From contig NZ_VFQC01000001.1 in NCBI RefSeq assembly GCF_006717075.1, forward strand, positions 1,054,001 through 1,118,000: a stretch of DNA of 64,000 nucleotides, given 5' to 3'. The number at the start of each line of letters is the position of its first letter. Positions within the stretch are counted from its first letter, which is position 1. The position numbers were made by a program, and so were the translations under genes. Shown in pieces: positions 43,226 to 52,401 of this stretch. This DNA comes from Haloactinospora alba. Its GTDB lineage: Bacteria > Actinomycetota > Actinomycetes > Streptosporangiales > Streptosporangiaceae. The notes under the pieces are model-generated. The model saw only the letters and a program-made list of their open reading frames with translations. It had not been told where the DNA came from and made no database searches.

Positions 43226-44049
43226 CGTCTCCCCTCACCTTCCTCGGCGCTCCGCGCCCCGCTGTGTACGTTCTCCGCCAACCACCGGGTGAACTCCTGC
43301 CGGTCTCGGCTGATGGCGTCCCACTGCTGGTAGGCCGCGTTGTCCCGGATGTAGTAGCCATGGGCGTAGGAGGGGCGGGCGCCGTAGGGTACGGCGCACA
43401 CGGCGGCGAAGAGCCGGCCGGGTAGCAGTACCTGCCCCGGCACGGGGTCGAGTTCGTCAACGATCTCTTCCACAGTGGCGATCGCGCGGTGTGCTGCCAG
43501 CACCGCTTCCTTCTGCACCCCTGTGATGCCCCAGAGCTGCACGTTTCCGGCACGGTCGGCGCGCTGGGCGTGCACGATGGTGACATCCGGGTTGAGAGCG
43601 GGGACGGCGGTCAGCTCCTCACCGGTGAACGGGCAGGTGACAGTGGCGATACCGGGGTGGCGTAGATCGGTGCCGGTGTATCCGCGCAGTACGGCGAACG
43701 GCAGTCCCGAGGCGCCGGCCGCGTAGCGGTTGGCCATTCCGGCGTGGCTGTGTTCCTCGACCTCCAGGGGGGCCGGCCAACCGTTGCCGACAGCGTCACG
43801 GAACCGGTGGAGGGAGCCCACCCCCGGGTTGCCGCCCCAGGAGAACACGAGCTTCCTCGCGCACCCGGCGCCGATCATCCGGTCGTAGACGATGTCCGGG
43901 GTCATCCGGACCAGGGTGAGCTCGCGTCTTCCCTGCCGGATGATCTCGTGGCCTGCCTCCACCGGAATCAGGTGGGTGAAACCCTCCAGAGCGACCGTGT
44001 CGCCGTCGTGGACAAGCTCGCTGATGCCCTCGTCCAGCGGCACAGGCAT
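43222..44049 (-). CDS. pcaI: 3-oxoadipate CoA-transferase subunit A
   Basis: 275 residues, CoA-transferase family I alpha subunit. VALEGFTHLIPVEAGHEIIRQGRRELTLVRMTPDIVYDRMIGAGCARKLVFSWGG-type sequence is diagnostic (for instance LVRMTPDIVYDRMIGAG). It is the first gene of the minus-strand pcaIJFHGBDC-pobA operon. The promoter region upstream contains a 34-base operator-like element at 44066-44099. The ATG has GGGAGGGGCC just upstream. Confidence 0.92.
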   Translation of the reverse strand: MPVPLDEGISELVHDGDTVALEGFTHLIPVEAGHEIIRQGRRELTLVRMTPDIVYDRMIGAGCARKLVFSWGGNPGVGSLHRFRDAVGNGWPAPLEVEEHSHAGMANRYAAGASGLPFAVLRGYTGTDLRHPGIATVTCPFTGEELTAVPALNPDVTIVHAQRADRAGNVQLWGITGVQKEAVLAAHRAIATVEEIVDELDPVPGQVLLPGRLFAAVCAVPYGARPSYAHGYYIRDNAAYQQWDAISRDRQEFTRWLAENVHSGARSAEEGEGRR

Positions 44050-44065
44050 GGCCCCTCCCAGGCTT

Positions 44066-44099
44066 GTTCGTATAACGCATGTTTGTTCATAACGCGAAC
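44066..44099. promoter_or_regulatory. 34-bp operator-like element, pca promoter
   Basis: On the minus strand it begins GTTCGCGTTATGAAC and ends TGCGTTATACGAAC, so GTTCG/CGAAC ends face each other. Base for base it aligns without gaps to the element at 45171-45204. It lies 17 bases before the pcaI start, between pcaI and the convergent end of pcaR; likely target of the IclR regulator. Confidence 0.65.
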
Positions 44100-44156
44100 A
44101 CAGACGCTAGTACTGTGGACGGGAGCGGTCAAGACCACTCGAGGGGTGCGGAGGGA

Positions 44157-44984
44157 TCACAGGGCTTTCCTCCCTCTGCCGGGCTCACGTGTCGCGACCT
44201 CCCAGTCAGCCTCGATGCGGGCGGTTGTGGCGGTGAGGGTCGGCAGCAGGTCGCGCCGGATGTCGGCCACCGACGCCCGGCTCGCGTGGGCCGAGACGTT
44301 CGCGGCGGCGATGACCGTGCCGTCGCGGTCCCGGATGGGGGCAGCCACCGAGCGCAGCCCCTCCTCGAGCTCCTGGTCCACGATCGCCCACCCCTGACTG
44401 CGGACGCGTTCGATCTCTGTGCGCAGCCGGGCCACGGTGGAGAGGGTGAACGGGGTGAGACGGTCCAGCTCGACGCGTTGCAGGTAGGCCTCGAGCTCCG
44501 CTTCCGGTTTGCCGGCCAGCAGGACTCGTCCCATGGAGGTCGCGTAAGCGGGGAACCGCGTCCCGACGTTGATCGCGACCTGCATGATCCGGGATGTGGG
44601 GACGCGGGCCACGTAGACCACGTCGTCGCCGTCCAGTACCGAGACCGAGGAGGACTCCCTCACCTCGGCGACGAGCCGTTCCAGGTGGGGCTGGGCGACC
44701 TCGGGCAGCCCCGCTGCGGACAGGTAGGCATAGCCCAGCTCCAGAACGCGTGGTGTGAGGGAGAACGCGCGTCCGTCGCTGCGGAGGTAACCCAGGTCGA
44801 CCAGGGTGAGCAGGAACCTCCGTGCCGATGCTCGCGTGAGCCCTGTCTCCCGTGCGACGTCGCTCAGGGTGAGCGAGGGGGCCTGCTCGGTGAAAGTCCG
44901 GATGACGGCGAGTCCACGTTCCAGCGACTGGACGAAGTGCTCGCCGCGGGCGTGTGCTTCGGGGTCGGTAGATTCGGTGCTCAT
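44157..44984 (-). CDS. pcaR: IclR-family regulator of the protocatechuate regulon
   Basis: 275 residues, PcaR/PobR-type IclR protein. The winged HTH is at 20-75 (SLERGLAVIRTFTEQAPSLTLSDVARETGLTRASARRFLLTLVDLGYL), and the ligand domain has SSVSVLDGDDVVYVARVP, YATSMGRVLLA, GWAIVDQELEEGLRSVAAPIRD and NVSAHASRASV. It probably binds protocatechuate or beta-ketoadipate. ATG 44984 is chosen by domain start. It lies upstream of the pca operon on the same strand, and a 34-base element lies about 190 bases before its start, shared with the divergent aldehyde dehydrogenase. Confidence 0.92.
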   Translation of the reverse strand: MSTESTDPEAHARGEHFVQSLERGLAVIRTFTEQAPSLTLSDVARETGLTRASARRFLLTLVDLGYLRSDGRAFSLTPRVLELGYAYLSAAGLPEVAQPHLERLVAEVRESSSVSVLDGDDVVYVARVPTSRIMQVAINVGTRFPAYATSMGRVLLAGKPEAELEAYLQRVELDRLTPFTLSTVARLRTEIERVRSQGWAIVDQELEEGLRSVAAPIRDRDGTVIAAANVSAHASRASVADIRRDLLPTLTATTARIEADWEVATREPGRGRKAL

Positions 44985-45170
44985 TCGTGCTCGCCTTCGG
45001 ATCAGCCGTTTACCAGGGAATCGGACCCGCACGGCGTGGCCCGTCTTCTTACGGGAGATGTTCCCATACCGCACACAAAGCCGAGGATTGAACTGTGTGC
45101 CCGCACCAGAGGGTGAGGGGCAACGATGGCGCCTCCGCAGAGGGTTGACCTGGATCACACTTCTGGGTAA

Positions 45171-45204
45171 GTTCGCAATCTGAACTTAAGTGCGTAAAGC
45201 GAAC
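45171..45204. promoter_or_regulatory. 34-bp operator-like element, aldehyde dehydrogenase/pcaR promoter
   Basis: Starts GTTCGCAATCTGAAC and ends TGCGTAAAGCGAAC. Same length and same fixed positions (GTTCGC, TGAAC, TGCGT, CGAAC) as the pca element at 44066-44099 read on the minus strand. It sits between pcaR and the divergent aldehyde dehydrogenase gene. Confidence 0.65.
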
Positions 45205-45323
45205 GGATGGTATGCCCGGCTGGACGCACAACCCCATCCAGCTCCGGGCGGAGGGGGCTGTCGGCATTCGGCCGTCGCAGCCTCGGAAACACCGGGTCAA
45301 CAACCGGCTGGAAGGAGTGCGTT

Positions 45324-46781
45324 GTGAGCCTTTTTGCGACCGACAGCTGGGAGGGTGCGGTCTTCACCGGGCAGTGGACACCCGCTGCCGGAGGTAGCGC
45401 ACCGGTGACCTCCCCGGTGACCGGAGCTACCCTCGCCCGCATCGGAGTAGCCAGCGCGGAGGACGCCGAAGCGGCCGCCGACCGGGCAGCTGTCGCACAG
45501 CGGGAGTGGGAGGGAGCAACGTTCCAGGAACGCGCGGCGGTCCTGCGCCGTGCCGGTGCCCTCCTGGAGGAGCACGCCGGGGAAGTCCAGGGGTGGCTGC
45601 GCCGGGAGGCCGGTTCCGGGGCCGGGAAGGCAGCTTTCGAAACCACTGTGGCTGCCAGCGAGGCCTACGAGGCAGCCGCGCTCGCGTCCCAACCGGCCGG
45701 GGAGGTGCTGCGTAGCGCCAAGCCGCGTATGAGTTTCGCCAGGCGCGTTCCCGTGGGTGTCGTCGGGGTCGTCGCACCGTTCAATTTCCCTCTCGTTCTC
45801 GGGATTCGGTCAGTCGCCCCCGCCCTGGCGCTGGGGAACGCCGTGGTGCTGAAACCCGACCAGCGGACCGCGATCAGTGGCGGCGCGGTCCTCGCCGACG
45901 TCTTCCGCCGTGCCGGGCTTCCGGAAGGAGTGCTCCAGGTGCTGCCCGGCGGGGCAGCGGCGGGGCAGGCCCTGGTCTCCCATCCGCGGGTCCCGGTGAT
46001 CTCGTTCACCGGTTCCACCGCTGCCGGGCGCAGTGTCGGTGAGGAGGCAGCGCGCCATCTGAAGCGGGCGCATCTGGAACTCGGCGGGAACTCCGCACTG
46101 CTCGTGCTGGAGGATGCCGATGTCGAACGGGCGGCTTCGGCGGGTGCGTGGGGTTCGTTCCTGCACCAGGGGCAGATCTGCATGACGACCGGCCGGCACC
46201 TGGTCCACGAACGGGTGGCCGAGGAGTACGTCTCCCGTCTCGCGAGTAAGGCCGAGTCCCTCGAGGTGGGCGATCCCGATGCCGGCTCCGCCCTCGGGCC
46301 GATCATCGACGCTGGGCAGCGCGACAAGGTGCACCAGATGGTCACCGACAGCGTGCACGCGGGGGCCGAGCTCCGGGCGGGCGGCACCTACGAGGGGCTG
46401 TTCTACCGGCCCACCGTGCTCGACCGGGTGTCCACGGACACTCCCGCGTACGGCGACGAGGTGTTCGGCCCGGTGGCGCCGGTGATCCAGTTCTCCTCCA
46501 CCGAGGAGGCGGTCTCCCTCGCTCGGGACACCTCATACGGCCTCTCCCTGGGGGTGCTGACCTCCAACCCGATGCGTGGGATGGAGGTAGCGGACCAGGT
46601 TCCCAGCGGCATCGTGCACATCAACGACCAGACCGTGGACGACGAGGCGGTGGCGCCGTTCGGCGGCGTGGGCCTCTCCGGTACGGGGAGTCGCTTCGGC
46701 GGATCCCAGGCCAACATCGAGGCCTTCACCGAGACCCAGTGGGTGACCATGCGCTCTGGAACACCCGCTTATCCGTTCTAG
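45324..46781 (+). CDS. Aromatic aldehyde dehydrogenase (benzaldehyde/vanillin type)
   Basis: 485 residues of the ALDH superfamily. Catalytic residues are in place: Glu252 in HLELGGNSALLVL and Cys286 in GQICMTTGR. PFNFPLVLGIRSVAPALALGNAVVLKPDQRT is the NAD-binding region characteristic of benzaldehyde and vanillin dehydrogenases. EVFGPVAPVIQF and GGVGLSGTGSRFGG close the protein. It should oxidise (hydroxy)benzaldehyde to the (hydroxy)benzoate, linking the decarboxylase below to PobA. GTG 45324 is chosen because GAAGGAG lies six bases upstream; a longer frame runs over the operator region. Confidence 0.9.
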   Translation: MSLFATDSWEGAVFTGQWTPAAGGSAPVTSPVTGATLARIGVASAEDAEAAADRAAVAQREWEGATFQERAAVLRRAGALLEEHAGEVQGWLRREAGSGAGKAAFETTVAASEAYEAAALASQPAGEVLRSAKPRMSFARRVPVGVVGVVAPFNFPLVLGIRSVAPALALGNAVVLKPDQRTAISGGAVLADVFRRAGLPEGVLQVLPGGAAAGQALVSHPRVPVISFTGSTAAGRSVGEEAARHLKRAHLELGGNSALLVLEDADVERAASAGAWGSFLHQGQICMTTGRHLVHERVAEEYVSRLASKAESLEVGDPDAGSALGPIIDAGQRDKVHQMVTDSVHAGAELRAGGTYEGLFYRPTVLDRVSTDTPAYGDEVFGPVAPVIQFSSTEEAVSLARDTSYGLSLGVLTSNPMRGMEVADQVPSGIVHINDQTVDDEAVAPFGGVGLSGTGSRFGGSQANIEAFTETQWVTMRSGTPAYPF

Positions 46782-47176
46782 CCGCCAGAGCCCCGATGGC
46801 TCCGGCGAGCGAGAGCCCTCCGTGGGGCGGTCCGAGCGCTGCCGACGTGGGCGCGAGCCAGAGCCGGGTCGCGGTAGGCGTGCCAAAAGCCAGACGAGTG
46901 GGGGCCGAAGGAACCACCAACCACAGTGGTGGAGAAACACCGGTTATCTGTGACTCCGCTGGACGGCTGCCCGTGATTACGAATTCGCATTGACCGACGG
47001 GGAAGATCCTGTGCTGGATTGACGGAAATAAGGCAGCATTCTACTTTCGTCAAGAGGACATATGTTCGCAAAGCGCACGATATGTGCGTTATGTGGTGAG
47101 ATCCCGGGCATCCAGTGCAGCGCGCCCCGGTGTACGTCCCACCTCAACCTCCGTTTCGTTACGAAGGAAGATCCCT
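46782..47176. other. Intergenic region before the ABC importer operon
   Basis: 395 bases without a gene. The first 200 bases are GC-rich and featureless; the second half is A/T-richer and carries the operator-like element at 47061-47093 and the ribosome site GAAGGAAG at 47163-47170. Confidence 0.6.
47061..47093. promoter_or_regulatory. Diverged copy of the pca operator, ABC importer promoter
   Basis: GTTCGCAA at 47064-47071 and GTGCGTTATG at 47084-47093, with one extra base of spacing compared with the elements at 44066 and 45171, and without the final CGAAC. It lies 84 bases before the importer's first gene, suggesting a weaker site of the same regulator. Confidence 0.45.
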
Positions 47177-48124
47177 ATGCTCCGCAGAACCCTCGCGATG
47201 ACCTCAGTTCTGGCACTGGCCGCTACCTCGGCGTGCAGCGGTGACGAGTCCGGCGGGGACGACCTCACCTCCATCACTGTCGGTGCCATTCCCATCGTTG
47301 ACGTTGCCCCCCTCCATCTCGCCAAGGAGCAGGGATTCTTCGAGGACCATGGCCTCAAGGTAGAGATCAAGAACACCTCCGGAGGCGCTGAGGCCATCCC
47401 CGGCGTCAACAGCGGATCCTTCGACTTTGCCTTCGGCAACATCACGAGCCTCATCATCGCCCGTGAGAAGGGGCTCCCCCTGAAGGTCGTCAGTAACGGC
47501 GTGACCAGCACGGGCAAGGAGGGGGCCGATTTCGGCGGTGTCGTCGTCCCGGAGGACAGCAGCATCTCCAGCGCCCGGGATCTCGCCGGAGCGAAAATCG
47601 CGGTGAACAACTTGGAGAACATCGGTGACACCACCGTGCGCAACTCCATCCGCGAGGACGGCGGGGACCCCTCCAACGTCGAATTCGTCGAGATGCCGTT
47701 CCCGGACATGCCCGCAGCGCTGGAACAAGGGGAACTGGACGCTGCCTGGGTGGTGGAGCCCTTCCGCACCACAGCCCTGGACGACGGGACAGAGGAAGTA
47801 GCGTCCAACTTCGTCGACGCGGACCCGTCGCTGTCCATCGCCTCCTACTTCACCCGGGAGGAGCTCATCGACGACAACCCCGAGCTGATCGAGTCCTTCA
47901 CCGCCGCGATGCACGAGTCGCTGAGCTACGCCGACAGCCGTCCGGAGGAGGTGCGCCGCATCCTCACCACCTACACCGACATGGACGAGACGCTGATCGA
48001 GGAGATCCAGCTTCCGGCGTTCCCCACCGAAGGTGACCGCGACTCCGCGCAGCGGATCGGGGAGCTGATGGTCAAGGACGGCCTCATCGACTCCAAACCC
48101 GACACGGACGAACTCTTCCTATGA
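47177..48124 (+). CDS. ABC importer substrate-binding lipoprotein (NitT/TauT family)
   Basis: 315 residues. Lipoprotein signal MLRRTLAMTSVLALAATSAC with the lipid-modified Cys20. The mature protein has the SsuA/ThiY fold: VGAIPIVDVAPLHLAKEQGFFEDHGLKVEI, GVNSGSFDFAFGNITSLIIAREKGLPLKVV and GELDAAWVVEPFRTTALDDG are family blocks. Ligands in this family are small acids, sulfonates or aromatic acids; here operon partners suggest an aromatic 2-oxo or hydroxy acid. GAAGGAAG precedes the ATG. The stop overlaps the next ATG. Confidence 0.9.
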   Translation: MLRRTLAMTSVLALAATSACSGDESGGDDLTSITVGAIPIVDVAPLHLAKEQGFFEDHGLKVEIKNTSGGAEAIPGVNSGSFDFAFGNITSLIIAREKGLPLKVVSNGVTSTGKEGADFGGVVVPEDSSISSARDLAGAKIAVNNLENIGDTTVRNSIREDGGDPSNVEFVEMPFPDMPAALEQGELDAAWVVEPFRTTALDDGTEEVASNFVDADPSLSIASYFTREELIDDNPELIESFTAAMHESLSYADSRPEEVRRILTTYTDMDETLIEEIQLPAFPTEGDRDSAQRIGELMVKDGLIDSKPDTDELFL

Positions 48125-48990
48125 ACACGATGACTGGGACCTCCACCGGGCCAGTCCCCACAACCGACCGCAGCAAGTCCGCCGCGCGGCCGCCGGCGGG
48201 CGGCCGACGGCGGCGCCTCCCCAACGAGAGCGCTCTGCTAGGGAGCGTCGGCGTCGCCGGGTTCCTGGCGGTGTGCGAGATCGTTCCGCGTCTGGGGCTC
48301 TTTCCAGAGAAGTACCTGCCCCCCGTCTCGCGCATCCTCGCCGAGCTCGGGCAACGGCTGCTCTTGACCTCCTTCTGGAACGCGGTCGCCGACACCATCA
48401 TCGCGTGGGCGCTGGGACTGGCGATCGCCTTCTTCGCTGCTGTACTCCTCGGGTTCGTTATCGGGTCGGTGCCGGTGCTGCGCGCGTTCACCGCCTCCAC
48501 CGTGGAGTTCCTGAGGCCCATACCCTCCGTGGCACTGATACCGCTGGCGATCCTGGTGTACGGCGTCGACATCGGTTCGACCCTGCTCCTCGTGGTATAC
48601 GCGGCGTTCTGGCAGATCTACATCCAGGTCCTGTACGGCGTTGCCGATGTGGATCCGGTGGCAGAGCAAACGGCCCGCTCCTACGGGTTGGGCTACTGGT
48701 CGCGACTGCGCCATGTCGTCTGGCCCTCCTCCCTGCCCTATGTCTTCACCGGGCTGCGGTTGGGTGCGGCAGTCGCCCTCATCCTGACGATCACCGCACA
48801 GCTCACCATCGGCTCCCCCGGGCTGGGGCAACAGATCCAGGTGGCCCAGAGCAGCGGCGCCCTCACCGCGGTCTACGCCCTCGTCATCGCCACGGGCGCG
48901 CTCGGCGTACTCGTGAACATCGCCGTCCGAAGCCTGGAACGCCGCGTCCTGCGGTGGCACACCTCGGTCCGAGGGGAGGTCGCCTCGTGA
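48121..48990 (+). CDS. ABC importer permease (SsuC/TauC type), first
   Basis: 289 residues with a 40-residue basic cytosolic N-terminus and about six membrane spans. The ATPase-coupling EAA region reads ARSYGLGYWSRLRHVVWPSSLPYVFTGLRLG. FLRPIPSVALIPLAILVYG is typical of the SsuC family. Overlaps the substrate-binding gene by four bases and the second permease by four (GTGA), so the importer genes are translationally coupled. Two different permeases imply a heterodimer. Confidence 0.9.
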   Translation: MNTMTGTSTGPVPTTDRSKSAARPPAGGRRRRLPNESALLGSVGVAGFLAVCEIVPRLGLFPEKYLPPVSRILAELGQRLLLTSFWNAVADTIIAWALGLAIAFFAAVLLGFVIGSVPVLRAFTASTVEFLRPIPSVALIPLAILVYGVDIGSTLLLVVYAAFWQIYIQVLYGVADVDPVAEQTARSYGLGYWSRLRHVVWPSSLPYVFTGLRLGAAVALILTITAQLTIGSPGLGQQIQVAQSSGALTAVYALVIATGALGVLVNIAVRSLERRVLRWHTSVRGEVAS

Positions 48991-49841
48991 CATCCGTCAG
49001 TACTCCTGGTGGCGCGCGGACAGAGAACGGTGCCACCTCCCGCACCAGGCGCACTGCCCGACTCGTCCGGGGCGCGGGAGCGCAAGCGGTCCGGATACTG
49101 CTGTTGCCGGTGCTGTTGGTTCTGCTGTGGTGGGGATACACGGCAACGGGGAGTAGCTACTACATGCCGACCCCCGGGGTGATCGCGGGGGCGTTCGCCG
49201 AGACGTGGCTCTCCGATCAGTTCTTCGTCCACGCCCTTCCCAGCATCGGCCGGCTGCTCGCAGGGTTCGCCCTGGCGGCGGTGGCGGGCGTCATCGCCGG
49301 TGTGGCGCTGGGACTGTCCCCGCGGGCACGCGCCACGGCCGAACCCGTATTGGAGTTCTGCCGCGCGATACCACCACCCGTGCTGGTGCCCCTGCTGATG
49401 CTGCTGATCGGGGTGAACCTCCAGATGAAGCTGGCGGTCATCGTCGCTGGAAGCGTGTGGCCGATCCTGCTCAACACGATCGAGGGGGTACGCGCCGTCG
49501 ACCCTGTGCTGGTCGACACCTGCCGGTGCTACCGCATCCGCGGCTGGCGGTGGCTCACCACACTGGTGCTGCGCTCCGCCAGCCCCCAGATGATGGCTGG
49601 CCTGCGCCAGGCACTGTCGATCGCGATCATCCTGATGGTCATCAGCGAGATGTTCGCCAGCTCCAGCGGCCTGGGATTCCGCATCGTACTGGCGCAGCGC
49701 CAGTTCGCGATCCCCGAGATGTGGTCCGGCATCCTGTTGCTCGGGCTGCTCGGATTCGCCCTCTCGGTGGTGTTCGGCCGTGTGGAGCGCAGCGTCCTCC
49801 ACTGGTACGAGGGTGCCCGCGCCGCCAGTAGGGGTACGTGA
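48987..49841 (+). CDS. ABC importer permease (SsuC/TauC type), second
   Basis: 284 residues, six predicted spans. PTPGVIAGAFAETWLSDQFFVHALPSIGRLLAGFALA and EFCRAIPPPVLVPLLMLLIG are SsuC-type blocks. The EAA loop reads CRCYRIRGWRWLTTLVLRSASPQMMAGLRQAL. GTG 48987 overlaps the preceding stop. A much longer upstream reading (from 48273) is Arg-rich and antiparallel in composition, so it is rejected. Pairs with the first permease. Confidence 0.9.
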   Translation: MTSVSTPGGARTENGATSRTRRTARLVRGAGAQAVRILLLPVLLVLLWWGYTATGSSYYMPTPGVIAGAFAETWLSDQFFVHALPSIGRLLAGFALAAVAGVIAGVALGLSPRARATAEPVLEFCRAIPPPVLVPLLMLLIGVNLQMKLAVIVAGSVWPILLNTIEGVRAVDPVLVDTCRCYRIRGWRWLTTLVLRSASPQMMAGLRQALSIAIILMVISEMFASSSGLGFRIVLAQRQFAIPEMWSGILLLGLLGFALSVVFGRVERSVLHWYEGARAASRGT

Positions 49842-49899
49842 GGACCCGCCACACCTTCCTGTCCCGGCCCCTGCCCGGCCAGCGAGTTACGGAGAACCC

Positions 49900-50688
49900 A
49901 TGCTTGACGTCACCGGAGTGCACAAGGTCTACAGCGGTGGTGACCGCGAGGTCGAAGCCGTGCGCGACCTGACGTTCACCCTGCCCGAGGGGGAACTGGC
50001 ATGTCTTGTCGGCCCCTCGGGATGCGGAAAGACGACCCTGCTGAAGTGCATAGCCGGCCTCATGCCACCCACCTCGGGCCAGGTGACCCTGGCCCAACGT
50101 CCGGTCGCCGCGCCCCCGCCGGACATGGCGGTGGTCTTCCAGGAGTACGGGCGCAGCCTGTTCCCCTGGCTGACCGTGCGCGGCAACATCGAACTCCCCC
50201 TCAAGAAGAAGAAACTAACCCGGCAGCGCCGCGAGTCCCTGGTGGCCGAGGCCCTGGACGCGGTGGGGCTCTCCAGCTCCGGCCCGTCCTACCCGTGGCA
50301 GCTCTCCGGCGGTATGCAACAGCGTGTGGCCCTGGCCCGAGCCATCGCCTACGAACCGCGTGTGTTGCTCATGGACGAACCCTTCGCCGCTGTGGACGCC
50401 CAGACCCGGGCTGACCTCGAGGACCTCATCCGGACATTGTGGCAACGGTTCTCCATGACGGTGCTGTTCGTCACGCACGACATCGACGAGGCGGTGTACC
50501 TCGGTCAGCGCGTCCTCGTGCTGTCCTCCGCCCCCACCGTCATCCAGGACGACATCGCCGTCGACCTGCCGGAGGAGCGCGACCAGCTCACCACCCGCGC
50601 GTCATCCCGTTTCACCGAGCTGCGCACCCGGGTGTACGAGGAGATCCAAACGGCCAAACGCGGGGCAGCGGCCACCTCAGGGAAGTAG
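49900..50688 (+). CDS. ABC importer ATPase (SsuB/TauB type)
   Basis: 262 residues. Walker A LVGPSGCGKTTLLKCIAGL, Q-loop VVFQEYGRSLFPWLTV, signature LSGGMQQRVALARAI, Walker B VLLMDEPFAAVDAQT and switch histidine FVTHDIDEAVYL are all present. The segment FQEYGRSLFPW is typical of the nitrate/taurine/aromatic-acid importer group. ATG 49900 has GGAG five bases upstream. It completes the importer and is followed nine bases later by the decarboxylase gene, the main argument for the transported compound. Confidence 0.93.
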   Translation: MLDVTGVHKVYSGGDREVEAVRDLTFTLPEGELACLVGPSGCGKTTLLKCIAGLMPPTSGQVTLAQRPVAAPPPDMAVVFQEYGRSLFPWLTVRGNIELPLKKKKLTRQRRESLVAEALDAVGLSSSGPSYPWQLSGGMQQRVALARAIAYEPRVLLMDEPFAAVDAQTRADLEDLIRTLWQRFSMTVLFVTHDIDEAVYLGQRVLVLSSAPTVIQDDIAVDLPEERDQLTTRASSRFTELRTRVYEEIQTAKRGAAATSGK

Positions 50689-50696
50689 GAGCCCTC

Positions 50697-52325
50697 ATGT
50701 CAGACCAGTACGGTTCCCCGGAACCGCGCACCATCCGGGACGCGACCGTGGACGTCCTGCGCGGCCTCGGGCTGACGACGGTGTTCGCCAACCCGGGCTC
50801 GACCGAGGTCCCCTTCCTCACCGACCTGCCGACGGATCTGCGGTTCGTGCTGGCACTGCACGAAGGCTCGGTCGTGGGAATGGCGACCGGCTGGGCGGTG
50901 GCCCGGGACAGGCCGGCTCTGGTGCAGCTGCACACCACGGCTGGGCTGGGGAACGCCGTCGGCGCTCTGGCCACCGCGCGTGTGAACCGGGCACCGCTGG
51001 TGGTCCTGGTGGGGCAGCAGGACCGGCGCCACCTCGACCTGGAGCCGTTCCTCACCGGAAGGCTGCGTGACCTCGCCGGCAGCTACCCGGTACGGGTGGA
51101 AGAGCCGGTCACAGCACAGGAGGTCCCCGCCGCCGTCGCGCGCGCCCACCACACGGCCGCCGACGCGCGGGGCCCCGCCCTGGTCATCGTGCCGATGGAC
51201 GACTGGTCCGAACCCTGCGACGAAGAGCGTGTCCACGCCGCCGCCGGAACCGTCGTCCGCGCACAGGAAGCCGACAGTTCCCGGCTCGCCGGTGTCGCCG
51301 GTCTGCTGGACACCGCCGAGAACCCGGCACTGGTCGCGGGAGCGGGTACCGACACGGAGGAGGGGTGGGCGGCGCTGACCGCCCTGGCCGAGCATCTCGG
51401 AGCCCGCGTGTTCCAGGAGAGCTTCGGCGCACGCGCGGGCTTCCCGCAGGACCACCCGCTGTACGCGGGGGTGCTGCCCGCTGACCGTCCCGGACTGCGC
51501 GACGCCTTCGCCGACCACGACGTGGTGCTCGCCGCCGGCGCTCCCGTGTTCCGGCAGTATCCCTACACCTCCGGTCCGCTCGTGCCGGCGGGGACACGGG
51601 TCGCGCTGCTCACCGACGACCCGGAGGAGGCCTACCGTAGTCCGGTCGAAACGGCGGTCGTCGCTCCCGTCGCATCAGCCGTGCGCGGTATCCTCGAGCG
51701 GACGGCGCGGCGGACGGGGCCTCCCCGGACGCGCGGAGGGGAGAGCTCCCCCGCCCCGCCCGGCGAGAACGAGCCGCTGTCGCCGTCCCACGTGCTGGCG
51801 GCGTTGGCTCAGCGTGCCTCTCCCGAAACCGTCTTCGTCGAGGAGACCCCGTCGAGCCGGCCCGAGATGCACCGGCTCATACCTGCCCGACGCCCTCTGG
51901 GATTCGTATCCGCAGCAATGGGCGGACTCGGGTTCGCGTTGCCCGCAGCCACCGGCATACGCATGGCGGACCCCGAACGGCCGGTGATCGCCGTTGTCGG
52001 GGACGGTTCGTCCATGTACGCGGTACAAGCCCTGTGGAGCGCGGCCCGGTACTCCGCGGGGGTGCTGTTCGTCGTCCTGTCCAACGGCGGGTACGCGGTC
52101 ATGGACCGGCTGGCGGAACAGCAGGGGGGAACCCCATCCTGGCCCTCGTTCCCGGACGTGTCCGTAGCCGGTGTGGCACGGGAACTGGGCTGTCCGGCAC
52201 ACTGCGTCGACACCTACGCCGGCCTCGTCACCGAGCTCGACGAGGCCGTTCCGCACCTGGAGCAGCGCCAGCAACCACTGGTACTGAGCGTAACTGTCGA
52301 CGCGCAGGGCGTTTTCCGGCCGTGA
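50697..52325 (+). CDS. mdlC: Benzoylformate decarboxylase (ThDP enzyme)
   Basis: 542 residues, thiamine-diphosphate-dependent. The active-site set known from Pseudomonas benzoylformate decarboxylase is recognisable: serine in [11 protein letters not shown], glutamate in [11 protein letters not shown] and histidine in [12 protein letters not shown]. The ThDP fingerprint is [20 protein letters not shown] then NGGYAVM. It converts phenylglyoxylate (or a ring-hydroxylated form) to the aldehyde plus CO2; other 2-oxo acids are possible. AGGAG lies before the ATG. Last gene of the importer operon; the product feeds the aldehyde dehydrogenase at 45.3 kb. Confidence 0.88.
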   Translation: MSDQYGSPEPRTIRDATVDVLRGLGLTTVFANPGSTEVPFLTDLPTDLRFVLALHEGSVVGMATGWAVARDRPALVQLHTTAGLGNAVGALATARVNRAPLVVLVGQQDRRHLDLEPFLTGRLRDLAGSYPVRVEEPVTAQEVPAAVARAHHTAADARGPALVIVPMDDWSEPCDEERVHAAAGTVVRAQEADSSRLAGVAGLLDTAENPALVAGAGTDTEEGWAALTALAEHLGARVFQESFGARAGFPQDHPLYAGVLPADRPGLRDAFADHDVVLAAGAPVFRQYPYTSGPLVPAGTRVALLTDDPEEAYRSPVETAVVAPVASAVRGILERTARRTGPPRTRGGESSPAPPGENEPLSPSHVLAALAQRASPETVFVEETPSSRPEMHRLIPARRPLGFVSAAMGGLGFALPAATGIRMADPERPVIAVVGDGSSMYAVQALWSAARYSAGVLFVVLSNGGYAVMDRLAEQQGGTPSWPSFPDVSVAGVARELGCPAHCVDTYAGLVTELDEAVPHLEQRQQPLVLSVTVDAQGVFRP

Positions 52326-52401
52326 ACCCACGTGCGCAGCGACGCACCCACGACCTTGCCCCGGACACCATGCCGACTCCGAAGGTCCTAACCTTGTCCC
52401 C

